This document shows, piece by piece, positions 1-7,370 of a stretch of DNA of 10,848 nucleotides (its first letter is position 1; the number at the start of each line of letters is the position of its first letter). The translations under genes were made by a program, and so were the position numbers. A model generated the notes under the pieces. It saw nothing but the letters and a program-made list of their open reading frames with translations. It did not search any database and was not told where the DNA came from. Source of the DNA: Euperipatoides rowelli (Eukaryota > Onychophora > Udeonychophora > Euonychophora > Peripatopsidae); NCBI GenBank assembly GCA_003024985.2, contig PXIH01S0042069.1; one strand, given 5' to 3'.

Positions 1-979
1 ATGCTAAATTTTTATATTAAAACACTATAAAACACGAAATTCTTATTTTAAAATGCTAAATTTCCAATTTTTATTTGATAAAAAACACCAACTCTTTATA
101 ATGTATTAATGTTATAAGTTTTTATTTTGACACCCTTCTCTGCACATAGATTCTGACAGCCCTGATTGAAATACTGTACATTTCAAAAGTCACCATTAGT
201 TATACCTTGTTTTTTTTTTAAACCAGTAGGTATACAACATCCTCTGTAGTGAAATGAAAAAATATCTTCAAGAATTACTGTGCTATTTTCAAAGAAATTT
301 GCCAGGATCCTGAGGTGTTTGTGTAAAGCTCCCTCTTTAGGCAAAAAACAGAACTATTTTAAAGGGAATTGAACCCAATCAATACAATTTATTTAAATTT
401 AAACAAAATATAGTACAATTAAATTACAAAAAAATTAAATTTTAAATCTATATTTTTGATTACATTAATTTCTTTCTTGAGATTATCAATTTAACAAACT
501 TAACCTTATGAAAATTCAGATATTAGTTATATATTAAATGAATAATTCAGTTATTTGCATCAAGACTTTCAAAAATCAAATTTCCAAAAGTAAAAAAAGG
601 ACACAAACTGAATTTAACATAAACAGGAAATAAACATATTTTTTATTTACAGTATATTAATAAAAAAAAAAAAAAAACATCTTAACTTTTTTTTATATAA
701 GGTTGTAATAATATACTGTAGTTAAGCTGGAAGTTCATTTATTAAATTTTAAAGGTTTGGAAATCTTTTTACCAATGGTAAACTTGAATTAGTCGATAGC
801 AAATATTAACCAATTACGGTATTAGTTAACAGTTTTAACTCTACACCTTTATGATTTCATTTGATTGCAATTTAAACCACAATAGTGTATTTATTTTTTT
901 TAAATATTTTCTTACAATAAATTAAACAGCTAGCTAATATAAAACTTTTTTTTTTTTTTAATTTTTGTCATGATTGTAG
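1..979 (+). other. Intron upstream of exon A, no gene seen
   Basis: This stretch is very AT-rich, with homopolymer runs such as the A tract at 662-677 and T runs near 945-960. I find no reading frame with splice borders that would extend the downstream gene. The final part is a normal 3' splice region: T-rich sequence from about 944, then TTGTAG ending at 979. A short repeat, ATGCTAAATTT, occurs at 1 and again at 53. It is read as intron because exon A begins in mid-codon and needs an upstream exon outside the window. Confidence 0.7.
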
Positions 980-1097
980 GTTTTTGTGTAGTAAGGTCAA
1001 AAGATACTGTATCTTTATTTCAATTGATGTTATCTGGCAGCTTTCGAATAATTGATAGATGTGAGGGTCTTGGTGATCTTACCAGCTCAGTTGTTAG
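980..1097 (+). CDS. TAF1C: TAF1C-like gene, internal exon A (118 nt)
   Basis: Internal coding exon of a probable TAF1C homologue, a nuclear subunit of the Pol I selectivity factor SL1/TIF-IB that helps place Pol I on rRNA gene promoters. The exon starts after TTGTAG and ends at TTAG before GTGAGT, a consensus donor. The first two bases complete a codon from an upstream exon. The only open frame then reads 38 codons, starting FCVVRSKDTVSLFQLM and ending GDLTSSVV, with two bases left over (phase 2). The other two frames contain stops. The VRS box followed by a short strand and a Ser/Val-rich end resembles a propeller blade of TAF1C as I remember the human protein. Splicing to exon B forms a serine codon and runs straight into SPYLP, which supports the join. 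Exon reality is well supported; the family name is moderately supported and rests on memory, not a search. Confidence 0.68.
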
Positions 1098-1181
1098 GTG
1101 AGTAACAATTTTGTTAGAAACTATGCAATTAATAATATTTTGTTTTATATTATAGCCTATAGATGGCACTTTATACATAAC

Positions 1182-1319
1182 ATTTTTAGTATAAAAAGGG
1201 AGATGAGTGAGGGGGGGGGAGGATGAAGAGGAGATGGTTGGGTTTTAAAGGAGGGGGAGGATGGTTGGGTTGGGTTAAGGTTTTTTTGGTGGAATGGGAG
1301 AGAAGGGTGGGTTTGTTTT
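1182..1319 (+). repeat. C-free, G-rich low-complexity tract
   Basis: No cytosine occurs on the + strand for 138 bases, while guanine runs are frequent: nine G at 1211-1219, five at 1253-1257, and triplets at 1198, 1240, 1267, 1272, 1286, 1295 and 1299. It is a mix of GA-rich and GGTT/GGGTT-type sequence. Several two- or three-tier G-quadruplexes are possible on the non-template strand of the host gene. It sits just upstream of the Copia 5' end. No coding frame or known repeat family is recognised. Confidence 0.75.
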
Positions 1320-1536
1320 CATAATGGCTAACATGTCATTGACTCCGGATATAAGGAGTAGCCAGAATTTCAATATTCAATCTTCAATCTTCTTATTACT
1401 GTATGCTATCAAGTCATTACATGATAACATGCTGCTTATATTGACACTTTTATATTGTCTACAACTTTATTAATGCTCTGTTCTAATTAAAACTATTTTT
1501 CTCAATCTAAAAACGCAGCTTGATTTTTTGTTTAGA
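1320..1536 (+). mobile_element. Probable 5' LTR remnant of the Copia element
   Basis: In Copia elements the primer-binding site lies directly after the 5' LTR, so the sequence ending at about 1536 should be LTR. A TATAAGG box at 1350-1356 could be its promoter; inverted arms (GGCTA 1326-1330 with TAGCC 1359-1363, and ACTCC 1342-1346 with GGAGT 1355-1359) surround it. The left edge is a guess, since no second LTR exists here for comparison and the expected TG...CA ends are not clear. Confidence 0.35.
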
Positions 1537-1548
1537 TTATGGGCCCAG
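1537..1548 (+). promoter_or_regulatory. Copia primer-binding site (initiator tRNA-Met anticodon arm)
   Basis: TTATGGGCCCAG is complementary to the anticodon stem-loop of eukaryotic initiator tRNA-Met (CTGGGCCCATAA). Drosophila copia is known to prime minus-strand DNA from a half-molecule of this tRNA through this internal region rather than the 3' CCA end. Its position, 35 bases before the gag ATG at 1583, is as expected. This is the only GC-rich island in the neighbourhood, which makes a chance match unlikely. Confidence 0.75.
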
Positions 1549-1582
1549 GACCGAAAATAACTACATAATTTTTTTTTTCTTC

Positions 1583-2270
1583 ATGACTAATATCAGTGAT
1601 AGTGAAAAATCCTATATTACAAAATTAAGTGATTGTTTGGCAAATAAAAATGGAAAGTCATTTTGATGAGAGATGTCACTTGGAATACAGTAAATTCTTC
1701 AAGGCCAACCACTCTTCCAGTTCATTGGAAACAGAGAGTGTAAGGCAATGCAACAATTTGATTAGCTGTGGAAGATATTTAGTATACATAAGCGACTTAG
1801 AAACATCTTATGAAATGTGGGAAACTCGTCAAAAACTCCACCAATGCCCTTCGTTATGCCGTAAACTATTTTTATTAAGAAAGCTATTCAGTATGAGATA
1901 ACTTCTGAAAAAAATGCAATTCATATTAGGGGTATGGGTAAAAATATCGAAAAATAGGACCAAATTGCTTTACTTTTATGTAACTTACCTGATACTTATG
2001 CTACTCTTGTTACAGCTTTAAAAGCTAGAAATGAAGCAGACTTAACCATGTAATATATTCTAAGAAAAATTATAGACAAATACAACAGACATATAGAAAT
2101 TGAAGGGAATAATAATGAGACAACGTATTAAAAATGCCATTTGTAAACAACATGCGTCTGCTTCTAATAAAATTAATAAAAAAGAAGAAAATTTTTTCCA
2201 TTTTTGTAATAAAAAAATCATACCAAAAGTGAATGCTTCAAATTAAAAAGAAAACTTGATAAAGAGAAAA
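1583..2270 (+). pseudogene. Copia gag relic with degraded zinc knuckle
   Basis: The likely start is ATG at 1583, followed by about 15 readable codons, then a small indel near 1628 that moves the frame. The next frame (to 1901) carries the Copia gag signature: WQIKMESHF, then TSYEMWETRQKLH, then LLRKLFSM, corresponding to the conserved Trp-rich segment of UBN2-type gag. Another shift leads to QIALLLCNLPDTYATLVTAL near 1960-2020, the usual 'LP..Y' block. A CCHC knuckle follows at 2196-2236, but its first Cys reads as Phe (TTC at 2196-2198) and one base is missing from the A run at 2211-2217. The protein would have formed the virus-like particle; this copy cannot encode one. Confidence 0.8.
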
Positions 2271-2334
2271 ATAAAATAACCTCAGCTTACTAAAGACATT
2301 ATTCACCACAGTTTTGCTGAATGAAAAATTAAAG

Positions 2335-2541
2335 ATGAAATAATAGACTATCAATGGTATCCTGATTCTGGTGCAACATGTCACATGACTAGCAATAATT
2401 TTTTTTAAAATAAATTACAATTGACAAATCAAAATATTTAATTTGCAAATGGTCAGTGTGTACCAGCAAAAGGGATTGGACAAGCAATATTATAATGCCT
2501 TTTACCTAATGGAAAAATTAAAGAAGTAATCCTTCAAAATG
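2335..2541 (+). pseudogene. Copia protease relic, left part
   Basis: Aspartic protease domain of the Copia polyprotein, which would release gag and pol products. The active-site motif is intact: WYPDSGATCHMT, with the catalytic Asp codon at 2364-2366. A T run at 2399-2406 disturbs the frame. After it, a block reading FANGQCVPAKGIG and then PNGKIKEVILQNV matches the 'ANG..v.v.G.G' flap region, with a TAA between (near 2493). The domain is cut at 2541-2543 by the mariner insertion and resumes at 3002. Confidence 0.82.
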
Positions 2542-2543
2542 TA

Positions 2544-2999
2544 CGAGGAATATTCATAAAATAAGTACCGTTTTGATATTAAAAATATATATAATATATT
2601 TACAAACTTTTTTTCATTTAATTAAGTATATATTTAACTATTTTTCTACATAGTTTCCACTATTATATAAGCATTTATCATATCGATATACAGTACTATG
2701 TTTTGAATTCCCCTCTAATAGAACGCAGCCACCTGTAATGATAATACGCTATTCACTATTTTTTTTCACTTCATCATCATCAAAGAAATGCTTGCAGAGC
2801 AGTTATTATGACTTGTGGAAACTGCAAATAAAGTAGGAAATGGTTAGCGTCTATCCTCAATTTTTATTTTCGACCGCACTCAGCATTAACCAAAGACGGC
2901 CGGCTAATGTGCACAACGTTGACCGCTAATATAAGATGTTAGCATGATTTAAGGGCTAAAACTGAGATTTTAAAATGCTACTTATTTTATGAACATGCT
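2544..2999 (-). mobile_element. Internally deleted mariner element nested in Copia
   Basis: A 456-bp insertion with terminal inverted repeats: TTCATAAAATAAGTA at 2553-2567 is perfectly inverted at 2979-2993, and similarity continues inward for about seven more bases with two mismatches. The left terminus, starting CGAGG at 2544, resembles a common insect mariner end as I recall it. The flanks are TA at 2542-2543 and TA at 3000-3001, the mariner target-site duplication. Removing the element plus one TA puts the Copia frame back in register. A complete mariner is about 1.3 kb, so most of the transposase is gone. The outer ends differ by three bases (9 versus 6 nt outside the perfect arm), so the right edge may be eroded. 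Confidence 0.82.
2638..2900 (-). pseudogene. Mariner transposase C-terminal remnant
   Basis: Read on the minus strand, codons 2688 down to 2641 give YRYDKCLYNSGNYVEK, followed by TAG at 2640-2638. This is the characteristic mariner C-terminus ('RYDKCL...GNYVEK'). Upstream, 2790 to 2761 reads HFFDDDEVKK, another conserved block ahead of the C-terminal helix. Between them lie a TAG and at least one frameshift. A GRK*KLRI-like stretch near 2840-2880 may be from the N-terminal DNA-binding half, which would mean the catalytic core was deleted, but this is weak. The product, a cut-and-paste transposase acting at TA sites, cannot be made from this copy. Confidence 0.78.
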
Positions 3000-3001
3000 T
3001 A

Positions 3002-4010
3002 ACATTATATATTCCATCTCTTGAAAGTAGACTTTTGTCTGTGCAAAGTGCTTAAAGACAATAAATGCTTAATACATTATAAGACTGAACAAATAGCCCA
3101 AGCTAAATTGCATGGTAAACTATTCAAATTACAATGCAACATAACTAACACAGCCTTCACTGCGAATGCAAACAATTATAATCACTAAGGCATCATTGAT
3201 TGGATCATAAAGACCTTGCAGCTATTGAAAAGCTATGTTCACACAATTTACCAAATGGAATATCCATTACTAATTATTATAAACCTATATTCTGTGAATA
3301 TTGCATAAAAGGCAAATTAGCACAAAAGCCATTTCCTATTAGTAAAATTAAGTCAAAGAAACCCCTTGAGTTAATTCATAGCGATTTAAGTGTTCCAATG
3401 GCTACAACAACTCCTAGTGGACATCACTATATGACTTTCATCAANGATTTTTCTCGATTTACAGTACATATTGTAGGTACGCTTACTCAAGCACAAGAAT
3501 GAAGCTACAGACAGCTTGGACTGTTTTGCTATGGTCACTAATAAATTCAGTTATAAGCCAAATATCTTCTGCACCGAAATAGGAAAATATGTTTATACTG
3601 AAGTGAAAAATTATTTCAAGAAAGAAGGGATTAAACATCAATATGCACTTTTCTTCACTGAAATGGAAAAATGCATGTTATTAGATGCAAACTCCATAAT
3701 ATATTTTGGGGGTGGGGAGGTTAATCTGTTTGTACCGCAGCCTAATTACAAAACGGGTTTCTGAATCAAAGCATCTCTACAACTTCTACAAATTGAGGAC
3801 TGGTTCAAAACCCAATCTAGAACACTTCAGGGTATTCGACTCCAAAACATTTTCACTCATTCCCAAATAACAATGAAAGAAATGGATAATAAGGCAAATG
3901 AAGGTGTACTTAGCATTTTGATGGTTCTACAAAAGGATACAGAATTCTTATCCCAAAACTATTAAAATATGGATCATTAGAGCAGTAAGAATAGATGAAG
4001 ATCATATTCC
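3002..4010 (+). pseudogene. Copia protease tail, pre-integrase and integrase relic
   Basis: The protease C-terminus resumes with LYIPSLESRLLSVQSA from about 3005. The zinc-binding pre-integrase follows: KDLAAIEKL, then FCEYCIKGKLAQKPFP, the 'C..CI.GK' half of the HHCC motif; the upstream histidine block is damaged. The integrase core retains the first catalytic Asp in LIHSDLS (codon 3383-3385). The next conserved block reads FIXDFSR, with N at 3445 in a codon AAN, so Asp is excluded there whatever the base. A frameshift at about 3500 leads to a second frame, where the second catalytic position reads Glu (GAA, 3576-3578, in CTEIGKY) instead of Asp. Further shifts near 3665-3690 destroy the third acidic motif. 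The tail to 4010 still shows GSTKGYRILIPK. Confidence 0.82.
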
Positions 4011-4019
4011 AGAATGGGA

Positions 4020-4870
4020 AAACACGGAACAACAACAGTCAATAAACAGCATTAATATTGAACTACTTTGTCCCAAAGAAAAATTATCCAATTTTGAACT
4101 AGTGCCAATAGAGGACATACCAACAGAGGAATTGTCAAGATGCTCACAAAAATCAACCAATGGACTACTCTGTAAAAGACTATTCCCATAAAGTTGAAAC
4201 TAAAAATGATTATTGTGAACCTTAATTCTGGAATGAAATGATGAAACTGGGACAAAATGAGTTTGAAAAAGGGATAATTGCAGCAGAACAAGAAATGCAA
4301 TCAGTGAAATAAATGTCTAGGATCTCGCTAATCTTCCACCCGGAAGAAAAGCAATTTCTACAAAATGGGTCTCCAAAATCAAGAACGGCCCTGGTGACAT
4401 TCAAATATATAAAGCAAGGCTAATAGCAAGAGAATTCAGTCAGATATTTGGAGAAGACTATGATGAAATATTCTCCCCTTTTATGAAATATGTAACTGTT
4501 CGTGCGCTACTTGCTATAGCAGCCAACAAAGGGTTACACTTATAACATCTGGATGTCAAATGTGCTTTCCTTAATGGAGAACTAGATGAACTCTACATGC
4601 AACAACTACCTGGATCCTTAGAGCCCGGAAAAGAAAAACTAGTACTAAAACTAAACTGAAGTATCTATAGATTGAAACGGTCAGTCTGAATGTGGAATAA
4701 GAAAATGAACAAAGCACTGCTATCCTTGGACTTTCTACATAGCAAAGAAGATTTGGATATAGTGTAGAATAATGATGCTGCACTGTAACTGAAGATATTT
4801 GTTGGAGCATAGCATTAACAACATGCTGTAATTATCAAATAATGAAAAATGTTTTGAAAACAATAGAAAA
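4020..4870 (+). pseudogene. Copia reverse transcriptase relic, truncated
   Basis: A spacer region to about 4200 leads into RT. Recognisable blocks are FWNEMMK at about 4231, LANLPPGRKAISTKWVSKIK at about 4327, YKARLIAREFSQ near 4411, DYDEIFSPF near 4458, and LDVKCAFLNGELDELYM from 4549. The first catalytic Asp (GAT, 4552-4554) is kept. Stops interrupt at 4543 and in the stretch around 4658-4691. The second catalytic box, at 4814-4822, reads Ile-Asn-Asn, so both Asp of the family motif are lost, each by what looks like a single G-to-A change. Similarity ends near 4870-4900 with no RNase H. The enzyme would have copied element RNA into DNA in the particle; this copy is dead. Confidence 0.82.
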
Positions 4871-5490
4871 ATATTGTATTTTGTTTTATACGACAAACAG
4901 TAAAATACAGGAACTGAAGCATTTTTTATAGTAAGTCAATAATATAGAACAAATTTATTGTCAAAAATTATGCTGTAAGATTGATTAATTTATGATAGCA
5001 ACAGAGAATCTAATGCACAAGTGTTAATCTATGTTAAAATACCAAGTCTACTGTTTATAGATAATCGTAACCAGATTTATCATGTATGAAAAACATCTTT
5101 TATGTTTAACAGTAATGCAATTTTGACTATTATGAGATTAAGTATATTAATTGAATATGGTTTTATATTGTATTAATGCATTATATACACTAATAAATTC
5201 TCCAAGTTTGAGAGTTTTAAGCATAATGTCATTAGTAGTATTTTTTTTTTTTTTTGATCATTCATATGCTCTTATACGGTGTAATGCGCATAGCCAAATT
5301 TCACTCATCTTTTTACAACAAGATTTATCCTACATTAAATTGAGCTAATAATCACATATTTTGTTTTCCAATTCAAGTATTCTCTGTATGCAGTTTAATA
5401 TGTTTACCAGTGTCTTACTTATTCATTAATTGTTGAAAAAATAATTTACTAAAATTCATTGATAATTCTTTCTTCTTTCTTGACTTTTAG

Positions 5491-5562
5491 TCCATATCTT
5501 CCAGCGGAATATGTTTTATCTTTTAAAGATGGTACCATATATTGCCGGGATGGAGCAATGCA
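5491..5562 (+). CDS. TAF1C: TAF1C-like gene, internal exon B (72 nt)
   Basis: A short exon after CTTTTAG and before GTAAGT (5563), a perfect consensus donor. With the two bases AG carried from exon A it reads 24 codons starting SPYLPAEYVLSFKDG and ending TIYCRDGAM, plus two bases CA (phase 2). The VSPxLP box created across the A/B junction followed by a short strand and turn (SFKDGTIYCRDG) fits a propeller blade; I recall a similar VSPHLP stretch in human TAF1C. The exon is far less AT-rich than its surroundings and its phase fits both neighbours, so I consider it real. The donor could only be placed elsewhere by running into TAA immediately after, which supports this end. Confidence 0.72.
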
Positions 5563-6170
5563 GTAAGTTGAAAATTAATTTAATGTTTAAAACTTCATGT
5601 CTTAAATTTCTTAAGGCGATGTTAAATCTATTCATTAAACATTTTTGAGGCTGGTGTAAGGTCAATGAGGCTCTCCAGTTTTGTAAGTCCAGGAAGCTAA
5701 CACTTTTCTATTATTTCCATTATACAATCTCTGAAACAAAACGGAACCGATTTTAGTAAATCTTTGAGAAGAGAAATTGTCCATAAATTAAATGTCAGAT
5801 TTTAAAGAAAAGCTCATTGTCCTAATAAATATAACCATATATGGAAGAATTTACTGTATATATTGTTTGTAAAGTAGATGTCTGATATGAAGGATGTGCA
5901 CTGCAGTTGTTATGGAAAAATTAAATGTGTTAGCAATGCTATTTTCAATTTTATCAATTTGTTTTTATTTTGCTTAAAGAATGTACAGTACATGTTATTT
6001 TTAGTTACCTGATTAATTGAGTTGCTGGAATATAACTTTCCCCTTGGTGTTTCCAGCACTTGTTGTTTCAACCTTGTAATTCTTTTTTTAACGCGAATCC
6101 ATTCACTTTACTACCCATACATGTAAAAATTCTAAAGAAACAGTTTACTAAAATACAGGTATTTGATCCT

Positions 6171-6228
6171 GATTTTTTTTTATCTATTTATTTCAAGAAA
6201 AATTTGCATAATTAATTTTAAAAAATAT
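6171..6228 (+). repeat. Diverged direct repeat, copy 1
   Basis: A stretch built around TTTCAAGAAAAAT, preceded by GATTTTTT and followed by ATTTTAAAAAAT, has a second copy at 7314-7370 in the same orientation. The blocks occur in the same order with similar spacing. No coding potential is seen. It could be an old dispersed repeat or a local duplication; low-complexity sequence makes the outer limits uncertain. Confidence 0.45.
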
Positions 6229-6380
6229 ATAAAAGCCAAGTTTTTTTTTTACATCTACTGTAGCTTATACTGTATATAAGAAAATTTTACGAAAACTAGA
6301 AGATTTTACAACCTGTACATGTTAACCTAAAGGAATAAGACCGATTTCTAGGTCAAAGCAGTGACTATATAAAAAATAAA

Positions 6381-6400
6381 TATATATATATATATATATA
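6381..6400 (+). repeat. (TA)10 microsatellite
   Basis: Ten uninterrupted TA dinucleotides at 6381-6400, immediately after an A-rich run. This is a simple repeat inside the intron with no visible function. Confidence 0.95.
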
Positions 6401-6459
6401 CTTTAAATTCTTTTACAAGTGCATTAAATACAGAATCATTTTTGACAGTACACAAATCA

Positions 6460-6538
6460 AACTTAATGCCGAGTGCAGCTTCTAAAAAACAGTGAAAGTC
6501 TTAAAATATTGCATGCTGCACTTGAGAAAAACTAAGTT
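6460..6538 (+). repeat. Imperfect inverted repeat / possible hairpin
   Basis: AGTGCAGC at 6472-6479 pairs perfectly with GCTGCACT at 6515-6522 across a 35-nt loop, and an outer arm AACTTA (6460-6465) pairs with TAAGTT (6533-6538). The internal loop between arms is asymmetric (6 versus 10 nt). Transcribed in either direction it could fold into a roughly 80-nt stem-loop. It is not continuous enough to call a microRNA precursor; it could equally be a worn MITE core. Confidence 0.45.
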
Positions 6539-6958
6539 GGGCGCACAATCATTTCCATGTCTTTTCGTATCGATAAATCTGATAATGGATCGATTTGACA
6601 ACACTTCTCAGCTTATCACTAAATTGCATTTTTTCACAAAAAAAGAAAAAAAAATCTTTGAAGTGAATAACAGTATTTGCATTATAAAAGTATTTTATTA
6701 GCTGTACACATTTGCTAATATTGTTTGGGCAAATTGACTTTAGTTTGTGACATGTTTACTTTCAACGCCTGTTAATAGTTAGTAGGGGCTGGCCAAACTT
6801 AGCTTATTAGCTACTGTTTGTAAGCACGTCATAAACGTGTCTACTTCTTTTAAGCACGTGTACCGATGCTAATTTATTTATGCTGTAAAATTTAAGTGTG
6901 TAGTTTTGTTTTGCCATAAGGACTAACATAAAATGTAATAAGTTGTCTTTACTTGCAG

Positions 6959-7058
6959 GGGTGGCTTTAGCCACAACGGACAGATAAATCTTTTATTTAT
7001 TTGCTGTTATGTTTCTTACCATCAGGGCTGGAATCAGCCCTTCATGTTGAGACCATAA
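6959..7058 (+). other. Cryptic alternative terminal exon candidate
   Basis: A good acceptor (TGTCTTTACTTGCAG, ending 6958) is followed by sequence that continues the exon B phase: the leftover CA plus G makes a Gln codon, then 32 open codons run to TAA at 7056-7058, beginning GGFSHNGQINLLF and ending GWNQPFMLRP. The stretch is more GC-rich than its surroundings. An AATAAA signal follows at 7144-7149. If used, it would end the host protein early. No homology is recognised, and two short hairpins here (GTGGCT/AGCCAC at 6961-6974, GGGCTG/CAGCCC at about 7025-7040) offer another explanation for the base composition. Speculative without RNA evidence. Confidence 0.25.
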
Positions 7059-7313
7059 ATGGATTTTATTCTGTTTGTTTCCCTGCTCATTGGTCAGCTA
7101 ATGACTAATATTGAAATGTTCAAGTTACTGTATTTGTATTATAAATAAACCAGCCATCCAGAAGTTCAAACCGACCTGTGTCTATTTACCATTTACTTAT
7201 TGGTTCCCGCAACACTAACCCTACTACAGCATTCAATATTTCCTCATCCTGAGCATTCAGAGTGTTATGCATATCATTAAGAAAGGGTTAATACTGCTTA
7301 TAGTAACTACATT

Positions 7314-7370
7314 GATTTTTTAATATATTTTCAAGAAAAATGTGTATAAATCCCATTTTAAAAAATTACA
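7314..7370 (+). repeat. Diverged direct repeat, copy 2
   Basis: Partner of the copy at 6171-6228: GATTTTTT, then TTTTCAAGAAAAAT, then ATTTTAAAAAAT in the same order. The intervening bases differ, so the duplication, if real, is old. Confidence 0.45.

Larger units (their letters stand above)
1537..4900 (+). mobile_element. Decayed Ty1/copia LTR retrotransposon, 3'-truncated, interrupted by mariner
   Basis: Domains appear in Copia order: primer-binding site, gag, zinc knuckle, protease, integrase, then reverse transcriptase. Protease and integrase preceding RT distinguishes Copia from Gypsy. Excluding the mariner insertion, about 2.9 kb of body remains against roughly 4.2 kb of coding sequence in a full element. 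The missing part is the RT C-terminus, RNase H and the 3' LTR. Many stops and frameshifts, an unresolved base at 3445 and several lost catalytic residues show that it is inactive. It lies in the same direction as the host gene. Its clade cannot be fixed from this copy, although GalEa-type Copia is common in marine invertebrates. The right-hand end is uncertain by tens of bases. Confidence 0.88.
1098..5490 (+). other. Intron between exons A and B (4393 bp), transposon-filled
   Basis: Bounded by GTGAGT at 1098 and CTTTTAG ending at 5490, both good matches to metazoan splice sites. Roughly 3.3 kb of it is a decayed Copia element in the host-gene orientation, itself interrupted by a mariner fragment in the opposite orientation. 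The rest is AT-rich intron. At 4901-5490 I see no gene: the open stretch at 5151-5348 has no recognisable protein signature and is read as chance. The sequence just before 5491 (TTCTTTCTTCTTTCTTGAC) is a good polypyrimidine tract. Confidence 0.8.

Noticed and set aside
253-316. Short open stretch reading MKKYLQELLCYFQRNLPGS after a TGTAG acceptor-like site
   Set aside because: It ends in an in-frame TGA, and the only nearby GT donor lies after that stop, so it cannot be spliced as a host exon in this frame.
4052-4810. Minus-strand open frames at 4052-4300, 4222-4404 and 4571-4810
   Set aside because: They lie opposite the Copia integrase/RT relic, and their sequences show no family signature; they are shadows of the plus-strand remnant.
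5151-5348. 65-codon open frame
   Set aside because: Hydrophobic, T-run-encoded (FFFFF) residues and no conserved motif; typical chance frame in AT-rich intron.
6492-6701. 69-codon open frame
   Set aside because: No recognisable domain, Lys/Phe-rich from A and T runs, and it overlaps an inverted repeat; no start or splice context supports it.
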